This document shows positions 1 through 9,900 of a DNA stretch of 64,000 bases, in pieces. Source of the DNA: Cheiracanthium punctorium (taxonomy: Eukaryota > Arthropoda > Arachnida > Araneae > Cheiracanthiidae); the NCBI GenBank assembly GCA_038373885.1, contig JAWZYV010011607.1, forward strand, positions 124,001-188,000, given 5' to 3'. Each line of letters opens with the position of its first letter. Within the stretch, counting starts at the first letter, position 1. The notes beneath the pieces are model-generated. The model made no database searches. It was not told the DNA's origin and saw only the letters and a program-made list of their open reading frames with translations. The position numbers and the translations under genes were made by a program.

Positions 1-420
1 TTCTTTTTAAAGGTGTTCAAAAATAAAAAAAAGTCCTGCGATGTTTATGGCTTCATTAAAGGAACAGCCTTTAAATATCATTACCAAGGTTCCCACTCAT
101 TTCATCAGAGGAAAAATTCAAGGAGGTATGAAAGTTTTCAAGGTCTTCGCTTGATATAAATTTCACAAATAACTTTTCAAAAGGGGAAAAGTGATTTATT
201 TTAACATCATGAAAATTGGGACACTGCTCTAATAATACAGGGGTCATGCTGGCTTTTTTTAAAGTTTTGCCAAATTAGATTTTGCCAGACGTCATTAAGA
301 AATGCAATTGCCAATATTTTCCCCAAATCGTATTTTCTTTCACCAAACTAATTTTATTATCGCAATTTGCAACGTTGGCGATCGACAGCGTGAATATCTT
401 GAAACAAACATTGGACTTAA
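1..420 (-). pseudogene. Tigger/pogo transposase remnant
   Basis: On the minus strand, fragments of a protein can be read in shifted frames. About 345-250 gives AIAFLNDVWQNLIWQNFKKA. About 255-75 gives a stretch containing MTPVLLEQCPNF and SSEDLENFHTSLNFSS. The first resembles the end of the DDE region of pogo/Tigger transposases, where a Trp-rich helix precedes a CF-KKAG-like motif. At least one frameshift and a stop break it. It is cut by the window start. A Tigger-like terminal sequence (CAGTTATAGCGAATTTC) near 719 fits the end of the same element. The assignment rests on motif resemblance only. Confidence 0.4.
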
Positions 421-888
421 TTACAGGTGAAAAGTACTCCCACTAGTCCAAAGTATGGTTGTTTCACCCAAGTGAAACATTCAAGCAATGAATCGCTCAG
501 TAAAATGTATTTAGATATTTGCTTTTTTTTCTTCTGCAATATATATATAGGGGTGCAATTTTTTACTTTTGCACAGAGCAGTTCAGAGGCTAAATCTGAC
601 CCTGACAACAGTTTTGAAATTTCAAACTTGAAAATTTAAACAATCAAATGCAGTATAATGAAATAATTCCTTTAACTAATAAATTAAAATAGATAAAATG
701 GACAACATAGAGTCAAGTCCAGTTATAGCGAATTTCTAAGAACTGGCAAATTTTGTTCATTATATCCGAAATTCACAAAAACTGAAGTTTCCCCATGTTG
801 AGCGAGAAACTTAACATACAATAAAAATTTATTTTATTATGCATTTCCATGACCTAAACATTCACTTTTTTTATGCCCATACTAAATA

Positions 889-2021
889 CAGTCAACTCCG
901 GTTATAGTGAACCCGGATATAATGAACTTTCGACTATAGTGAACGCAAATCGTTAGTCCTGATTCATTAGAAATGTGCATAGCATTTTTTGGTTTTAGTG
1001 AACATGACTCCGCTTATAGTGAACCTAAAAACTGAACTTCGGAAATTCTGGAAATGGCAGAGAGGAAGTTTTTCGATATCTACATTCTCAAAGGTTGTCT
1101 GTATTGCATTCGACTAATACACAAAGAGATTATCAAACATCTGTTCCGAAATACAGGGGAATAGTCTAACATGGCAAGGCGGGGGAAGGGGGAAGGAAAA
1201 CAATACCGCACTAGAGAAAGAGCTTAGACTCTTGACCGCTGTGAAATCAGGAATTTTTCCATTGCAATGATGCATACTAGTCTTTAGCTCAATTCCCTTG
1301 CAAAACAGCCCAAGTCTTGTAGTGTATGCCTCCCCGTACTCCTTTTGCCCGTTACTCTCAGTGCTTAAAAGATAAGCTCATCTTATCTGTGGGTGTCACG
1401 GCCTTTCATGCCACCCTGCATGAAAGGCCGTGACACCCACATTTCCACAATGAAGAAGGTAGCAATGACAATTTTTAAAAGAAACATGCAACATTTTTCA
1501 TTCTCATTCTTGACCAGAAAGAAAAGACCACAAGCGCTTCAATCCAATTCATCAAACTGTGCCCCTCCTAATTGTATTCACGCTTGCTATCCGGGGACTT
1601 CTGTAAAAGGGGATTAAATTCTTTGCTGGTTAGAATCAATGGCATTTTTTGGCTACTAAGCACTTAACAAAAAGTAGGTTACATTTCATGGTGAGCGAAA
1701 ACGGACTTATCTCTCTTGTCCTTGAACGATTTCATTTTCCACACGACTACACGCTATTGCTTGATTGACTATAGCACTGTCCAGTCAATTGAATGAATCT
1801 CGCAAATTATTGTAGCACTTAGGAGTAATAAGACATTAATACGATTAATTATGTTTAGTTTGATTCACACAAACATTCAGTGCGGGGATAAAACACTATT
1901 TTTTTCTTATGTATATAATGTATTCCTTGTTCATATGGGGACACTTCGCTTATAGTGAACTTCGGATATAGTGAATGAAATTTTCCGGTCCCCAGAGGTT
2001 CACTATAACCAGAATCGACTG
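889..2021. mobile_element. Tigger-like element, TA target
   Basis: The terminal inverted repeats are CAGTCAACTCCGGTTATAGT at 889 and, on the other strand from 2021, CAGTCGATTCTGGTTATAGT. TA dinucleotides flank both ends (887-888, 2022-2023). The motif TATAGTGAAC recurs several times near both ends, as expected for subterminal transposase-binding sites. No transposase frame is visible inside, so the element is non-autonomous. It contains the hairpin at 1388-1441. TIR sequence and TA target fit the Tigger branch of Tc1/mariner. Confidence 0.75.
1388..1441. repeat. Perfect 23-bp hairpin
   Basis: The arm 1388-1410 (starts TGTGGGTGTCACGG) is the exact reverse complement of 1419-1441, around an 8-nt loop, CCACCCTG. 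It is GC-rich in an AT-rich setting and sits inside the Tigger-like element. It may be the remnant of a small foldback insertion or a structured RNA if transcribed; nothing shows which. Confidence 0.85.
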
Positions 2022-2142
2022 TACTTATAAAGTAAATCAGACATAATTAATCACATTTATGGTTATGGAAATATTTAAGTAAACCTAACATAATTAGTCA
2101 CATTGATAGAGATAATAAAAATTTAATTCAGTTGGCCTAAGG

Positions 2143-2431
2143 CAGTGGTTCTCAACCGGAGGGGCGTGCCCTCTTTGGGGGCACAAGAAAAACTGTCAAA
2201 GAACAAGTGATAATGCAGGTTTAAAAAAAAAAAAAATCTTTACTCCAAAACATATCTATTTTTGCTTTAAATGTTTTATTCAAATTTATTGATGACATTT
2301 TGTAGAAAAGGCGACTCAATGTTCATTGAAGAAAAATAAAAGACTGTATGTATGCTGAGGAATGTGAGAGGGGGGCACCGTTATAAGTTATCCTTTGAGG
2401 GGACATAATGTTGAAAGGTTGGGAACTGCTG
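2143..2431. mobile_element. hAT miniature element (CAGTGGTTCTCAACC type)
   Basis: The left end is CAGTGGTTCTCAACCGGAGG. The right end read on the other strand is CAGCAGTTCCCAACC. The flanks GCCTAAGG (2135-2142) and ATCTAAGG (2432-2439) match at 6 of 8 positions, the size expected of a hAT target duplication. The end sequence is the kind seen in SPIN-like and Charlie-like hAT elements. It is 289 bp with no coding capacity. Confidence 0.7.
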
Positions 2432-2694
2432 ATCTAAGGTCAAGAGCAAACTGTCCATTTTTGCACACTTTGAAAAATACCTTGCTTTTGTTAGTCAATT
2501 ATTTCAAGATTTAATATGCATCACTGCAATGAAAAAATTCCACCCCCCCCTTGTTTAGCATAGGTACGTTAGCCTTAGCTCTGTATTCTGGAACAGTTGC
2601 TTGATATATTCACTTTCTCTCCACTCCAACACAAAAGAAATGCCCTTCATGTTTGCAAGTATCAAACAATATCACCTCTGCCATTTCTGAAATT

Positions 2695-2855
2695 TTCAAA
2701 GTTCAGTTTCTAAGTTCACTATAACTCAAGTCGTGGTTCACTGAAATGGATTAAGACTAAGGACATTTTTTATGTATATAAATCAGTACAAATGATTTGC
2801 ATTCACTATAGCTAAAAGTTCACTATATCCAGAATTCAGTGCATATATAGTACAT
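2695..2855. repeat. Tigger-type terminal fragments
   Basis: Degenerate copies of GTTCACTATA occur at about 2717, 2803 and 2818, with an end-like CCAGAATTCAGTGC. These match the subterminal motifs of the element at 889-2021. It looks like a decayed member of the same family. Confidence 0.45.
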
Positions 2856-3845
2856 AATTTCTAGAGAAGAAAACAGAATATATATATATATACAAAACTC
2901 GGCTGTTCGAGCCTCGTCAGGGGGAGACCCCCCCCCTGAACCCTCCTAATATTTTAGTTTCATTATTGCCATATTAAAACGATATTAATTGACAATGTCA
3001 TTTTATCTCTCACCTCTCATGTATTTCGCCTGGTAACCCTATGTTGAAATTTTTAGGATTGTAACCTATTTATAGAAAAATACATGGGATGCCTATTCTA
3101 CAGATTACGAAATATTGTAACAATAGATTAAAACTGTTGTGAACTAATAGTATTTAAATATAAATGTAACCTTACGGAGCTTATAGAAATCACTGGTTTA
3201 CATAACACATACTAACATTTTCAGCAGACATTTATTCTTACTTTTATGTTGCATTTACGTGTCTCATTTTTATATCACATTTTTAAAAAGGGAGTGAGAG
3301 ATAAAATAGCATAGTCATTGATATATATATAAATATGCATATATTTTGGTAAATCCCATAACCTTAGACATCAATTCTGTGATCTTTACATGACTTTATT
3401 GCCTTTTCATCGACTTGCATTTTTTTAAACAAAGTTTCTGTCACAAAAGTGAAATTTTGAAGATTTCTTCCCTTTTCACGAAACCCAATTATATGTGTGT
3501 ACACAAACATGTACAAGTATGGTACACACTAAAGTTTGATACATGTATATACTGAATTTACCTTCATTCCCAAATTTCTATTTTCAAAGTGAGGTCATAC
3601 TAAGATTTTGGACTTCAAATATCAGGTCGATCTAACATTATGTAGATTTTCATATAAAAATTTAAATGTAGTGCTAAAATTCAAACTGCACTTTATTCAT
3701 ATTCTTAAGAGATAAAAGTTAATCCAGGAGTACCCTTTTAGTTCAGTACATAGCGAATTGGCATCTTAGCTAAAAGAACCTGCAGTAAATCAAAATGGGT
3801 GAGACTTCAATTTCAGAAACTTATTATCCTTGTGTGTTAAAAACT
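2856..3845. other. Intergenic, no gene seen
   Basis: AT-rich DNA downstream of the NDUFS6 polyadenylation signals. It has a short TA run near 2880-2892 and another near 3320. I see no long open frame, TIR pair or RNA gene. Confidence 0.5.
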
Positions 3846-3970
3846 TTTATTAATCAAAAATGTATGCTTCCCATCAAACGTGTAAAAAAAAGAAAACTTT
3901 GACATTCATTAATTTTATTCTAAGGAAAAGTATTCCTATGCATATAAATATATCTACAAATAACAGACAT

Positions 3971-6900
3971 TTAATGGTGATGATCCAAAACAAATCGTAA
4001 ACCACAGTAACCACAAGCTTGAGGACCTGGCTGATCCTGTAAATAAGAAAAAGAAAATTATGCTCTACAGCATATCTGTACTTAAAATTCACAGTTAAAA
4101 CTTGTCTTAAATGAAAGAGAAAGAGCAAACTATTTTGATGCTTAATGAAGGTGCATGAAGAAAGGAATTAGATAAAAGTACAAAGGACCAGAAATTTACA
4201 GTTCAAGACAAGTACCCGCTTTATAAAAGGTGTGCTTAAAGGTGTATTTCAAAAAAATCATGTAATTTTGGTACATAAGTACAAATGAACTAATTATGTA
4301 AGGCACTTCAAATTTTTTTAAACTGTCTCTTTACAAGCTGTACTACATACTGAAATAAATGATAAATCTGTATCAGTTTCAAAACTTCTAGAAAAATTCT
4401 TAAAAATCAGAAATTTTTGCAAAATGTGTCACACTACGAAAAACCGTGCATCTCAAATCCATGTTTGAGAATTTTTTCTGAAAATTCCACAAGAGGCATA
4501 ACTTTTTTGCTTATTACAGAGTGTAAAGCAGCTTATGAAGAACCATCTGGAATTTTTTGGAGACCATGGTGTTATTAGTTTATTTCAATTTGTGTACCAA
4601 GTCTAAATACAAAGTTTTTTTTCTTCGACATACACCCTTAATTCCAGCATCCATCTGAAATAATTACTGATATATGGCTGAACATGAAATCATAGAATGA
4701 AAAATTTAATTATTGTAAAATCCTAACATCTCATTTACAGACCAGTCCTACACTACTATTTTTTAATAGTTTTGTATTTATTTTCATTTAGCAATAAAAA
4801 TTACAAACAATCGAAATTTGTTCAGTGAACTGAATGTGACACTATGCATTCATGCTTGTGTGCACAAAAAATAATGTTGCTATGCATTTTTAAAAACTTT
4901 CCATAAGCTCTTCTATTTATTTTAAATGCATATTTTAGACAAAATCTACAACAAATTCTTTTTATTACCGAAAACTGAGAGTATAGCCAATTGGCTACAG
5001 TATGCACTGTAGATTAAAAGCAGACAGTATGTGAATTAACAAAGCTGTAGGTACACAACCAGTTTGAAAGTGCTTAATTTTATTTTATTTCTTGAGCAGT
5101 TTATAGAGTCTAAAGTTTTTTTTTTTTACATTATGAGATGGCAATATAAACTTCAGATCTTCTAAGGGTACTAGTGCTTCATCGCAACCATTTGCACTCC
5201 TACCAGTTACAAGCATATATTGAGAAGTAATGGCAGTAAAAGTTTTATTTTGAAGTGGTCGCCTGGAACTGCTAGAGTCAGGGATCAGTGTAGCTATATA
5301 GTAAGATACATTTATTGAAATTTTTAGATTGTACCAGCTGCATAGCCCGTTAGCATTAGGTGTTAAGACATCATTTTCCAGAAAAAAATTATTACTTAAT
5401 GTCAATCACTGATCTGTTTAATTTTTCATACAGACACATATTTTAAATAGCCAGATGTTTTCTCCATTTCTAACATTATACAGTTTTTCTGTATAAGGCT
5501 ATCTTTACTTCAGCATTTTAAATTAATTATTTTAATATAATTAGGCAAGTTGGAGTGTTTAGGCTAATTAATTTTTACCAACTATGCGAAAAATTCCAGA
5601 GCTGGGAGTCGAACCCAGGACTACCGCTTAACGTGCGGGTGCTCTACCACTGAGCTACTCTGGGACGATTCCCAGATGGAATTTCTCGCTTTAGAACCGT
5701 TGGCATTTATCATCTTCCTCTGCAAACCACAGAGAGGGGACAGATGAAACAATTAATTCACGACAACTCCGTTACGCCGCGGAAGTTATACATATTTTTA
5801 GAAAGTGATTGTATCAACCTTTCAAGTATATTAGGCAAGTTGGAGTGTTTAGGCTGATTAATTTTTACCAACTATGCAAAAAATTCCAGAGCTGGGAGTC
5901 GAACCCAGGACTACCACTTAACGTGCGGGTGCTCTACCACTGAGCTACTCTGGGACGATTCCCAGATGGAATTTCTCACTTTAGAACCGTTGTTTTTTTT
6001 AGTTTTTGTTTTTTTCCCTGCCGAAACGATCATCTCAACCAATAAGTACCTTTTTATGTGCGTTTTTTACACAAAGTTTTTATTTATTTCATCTTTTAAG
6101 ACCAGTGGTTTTTTTTCTGTAAGAAACAGATCATCTGCATGCAATCAAAAAACATAACACAATTAATACAGGACGATATTTAGAAAGGCTAAGTAAATAC
6201 CTACCAAATTTATGTATACTTTAGGATGACCTAGAGCACCTCCACCACCATCACACCAAACAATACGTTCTTTGACCGGTTTGGGTGGAATGGAATTAAC
6301 CAGATCTATAGCAAAATGAGGATTCACCTATTTAAAAGACAAGCATAATTATTCTTTATTACAATGTAAAAATAATTTTCTTAAAAAGTCTTAAATAAAT
6401 TTTGTTCAAGGTAATTCCATTGTGACTAACATAACATTTGTAGCTGAATATTAATAAAATGGTTTTAAGGATTAGTTACTAACTTAAAATCTCAGATAAC
6501 TTTTACAGCTTTACAGTTACATATTGTAATAACTGACATGAACATAAAAGTTTATTTTTTAATTTTTAGTTAAATAGTGGCCATTTTTGGTGTGTCTAAC
6601 ATTTTAAGGTACTTATGTACTATTTCATTGATCTCGATCATGCAAAAAATTGGCTCAATCATTTTATCTGCCAAGTCCTTCTGTTGGTGAAAACTTTAAA
6701 AAAATTACAGGGAATTAATAGTGACCATAACTGATACTAAACTCAGGGCTCATTCTAGACGGGGTCAGCAGGGTACAGTGCCCTGAAGCCCTCTGATTCA
6801 AGTTACCACCCCGATGATGAAAAACTGACCCTCCTTTGGCCTTGAACTTATTTTGTTTGATTTTTTTTTAATATGTACGATAAGTTTTTTTAGCCCTTTT

Positions 6901-9900
6901 ATCTGTTGAGTTGGGGCTTTTATCATAATCTCCTTTCCCATAATTCCAATATTGCCAGTCTATGTAAGTGACCAGATAATTGTTAACATTGACAGGAGAA
7001 TACTTATAATGGCTGAATGACAATCCAGAAAAAAATTTGGCTATTGTTGTCTATTTTCAAATGTTGACCACCTAAAGTATAAGAGCTACTTGTTAAAAGT
7101 TTACCAACTTCACAATGGCCTCATTTACTTACACAAATATGCCAGAATCTTCAAAACTTTCTACCCTGCTTCCCAAGTGGAGAAAATGCCACGGTTCTTC
7201 ATTTAGTCAAACTTTTATTGATGATTCTCAACAAGGTGATTAAATACATCTTTTAGTAAGATCGGCTTCTTATGCAAAATGTTAACTTAATCAAATTCTC
7301 TTGCCATTAGGTATATTTGAGTGATTGTTTTAATTATTAAAGGGGAAAAAGCATTATTTAAAAATCTTTAAAAGAAATACTGTCATCAACTTAATTATTT
7401 ATAAATTATGTTAATAAAGTTAATTAGAAAAGCTGCTTCAAAACTAATTAACTCTTACATTACATACATTTATATGTTAGTTAATATATTAATAAAGATT
7501 GGTAATTAATTTATTAATTGTTTATTCAGTTTTATAAAGTAAAAAAGTTTATTTTTTTCAAATTAGAACTGCTTGTAATCTGGATGTTTATAGTGTGCTC
7601 TTTTTAAAAGAATAATACCCTTTTTTTAAACCTTCACACCCTGCCTTTTTCTCACCTATACTGAACCCTGCTAAACTGTAACATTTGGGGGGAGGGGATT
7701 ATTTGTGATAATAGTTGACGAGAAAATACATTAGTCTCCATTTCACATTTCAGTCACAGCTCTTAAATAACCAGAATGACCACAATATTCAATTTACTAT
7801 CAAAATATAAATTGTTTCTTCCGATTAAGCATGCTCTAAAGCTGAAAAACTTTTTGTTAACCTTATTAAAAAATAATCAGTAATAAGAAAACCTTTTTCA
7901 CTTTCAGCTTTTTTTATTCCCATGGAATGACCCTTTAATCATCTTTTAATTTTATCAAATAAATTGCTTTAAATTTATATTTAATTATTTAATAATCACA
8001 TGTTAACTTAAATTTTATTCTGCTGTAAATTTGTATTAAAAAAGGGGGGGGAATGAATGAAAAACACGAACTATGAAAAAAAGAAATTTCCATTCCAGCT
8101 TTTTTAAATAGCTGTGGAATGACTTTTCAGGCATTTTAAATTTTATTAGAAATGTCTGTAATACTTATACTTAATTACTTTTTTATTTTGTTTTAATTTA
8201 TTCTATATTTTTTAAGCTTTAATTTTTTAAAAATTATAAAAACAAAGATGTAATTAGCTTCTTTTAAAAGTATGAAAAAGATATTAAACAGCTCATTGCA
8301 TTGAGAAATAGAATACCTGTTTTTCTTTACCAAGAAAGCGAGCAAGTCTTCCATCATTTTCATCGAATTTCTGTAAAGTAATGTGAAATAAATATTAAAG
8401 ATTGCAGCAGATCATAAATATGTGTGATTAAGTAATTTATACACACAGACTTTGCATAACACTGCTTTAATAAATCTGTCAAAAGGAAAAAGTGAGTACC
8501 GCGTTTACTCACGTAATAGTCACACAACATTTTTTTTTTTTTTTTCCAATTTTTCATGGTGAAAGTTTAGGTGTGATTATTATGCAGGGAAATCTACAAC
8601 ATAATATTGTACACTCTAATGCTAATACATTATTAGTATTATAATAAAATTACTAATTTACCAAATGTTTCCAGATTATCCTGGAATAGTAAATAGTCTT
8701 TTTATGTGTTGCACACAAAAAAAGAGGATTTTTTCTTTTTATGGTAATATTTTTATAGACGATATATAAATGAAGGTCGAATATGTGACAGCAACTTTTA
8801 TGTGGGGAAAATATTATGATGATTTTTACTGCTTCAAAACGTGAGTGTGACTATTATGTGAGGATGACTATTACACGAGTAAACGCGGTATTTATAAAAT
8901 AAAAAATACCAAAAAATCTTACATTGATTTACGTTTTTTAAGTATTAATTAAGTATGTAGGTTATGAAGATTAATTTTCTTGAAATGTGCATTTACTTAA
9001 ACATTAACACACATGTAATACTGAAAATTATATTCATATAGACAAAATCTGTCTTATTGGAGTTGTGTACACAGAATTTCATCAAGGGGGAAGGGGGGCT
9101 TTCCCTTGTTTTTGCACATGATGCCTAACTACATCATTCACATAATTAAAACTACTGTTATTGTTACTTCTGTTTACTTATTATTAATAACTGTAGTTAT
9201 TATGTAAAAGGAGAAATTTTGGCACTAACATGTTATGCTGTCAACAGGCTAAATAGTGGTAAATGATTTTAGATGTCAAAAGAGTTATGGCTGAAAAGAT
9301 TTTTTTTTTTTAAATGATCATGTAAAGACGTAAATGGCTATTTAATGTATGGAAATTGGAACCGTAATAAAATTAATAGGAAATAAGCTTTTGTTTTCGA
9401 TTACTGGCATTATATCAGACAGTAACTGTTAATGGAAATGGTCAACAAAATACGCGAGTATATAAAATTTTATTTTGGTTGGTAACCATCGTGAGACTTT
9501 ATCGCCCTTCCACTTGGCAACTGTACTGCGTTTTGTGATATACCCTAACTTCAAAATATCGGGCTTGAAGTTATTAAGTCATTTAACATGACAGAATAAC
9601 TGATAAGTTCAAGTTCACACTTATATCAAACTGACTATATCAGACAGTAATTCTTTATTGTATGATACACAGTAATAATTTCACAAAGTAAAATTTTTAA
9701 TTACTTTTTAGCCATTGATAATTTTATTTTTAATTAAACTCATTCAACAAATCACATGGGGATCAACACCATTACATACGATATTACCTTTCTTATCTTA
9801 GTTGATTTGTTTTCTTGGTACAGCTTTAGTATGGTCCCTTTGGCGCGCTTTATTTTTGGCGACTTTTTTTGGCGCGAAAAGGATGCCAATATGGTAACCC

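Larger units (their letters stand above)
5540..5992. repeat. Direct duplication of a 163-bp tRNA-like unit
   Basis: 5540-5702 and 5830-5992 are near-identical (a few substitutions only) with a 290-bp period. The 127 bp between them is unique. Each unit carries one tRNA-like sequence on the minus strand plus the same flanks (TTAGGCAAGTTGGAGTG on one side, TTAGAACCGTTG on the other). The flanks are part of the duplicated unit, so this is a segment duplication rather than two separate insertions of a bare tRNA. Confidence 0.9.

Noticed and set aside
5595..5664. Functional tRNA-Asn gene
   Set aside because: C at position 33, a C1-A72 mismatch and a body unlike tRNA-Asn make a decoding role unlikely. 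Kept as tRNA-like only.
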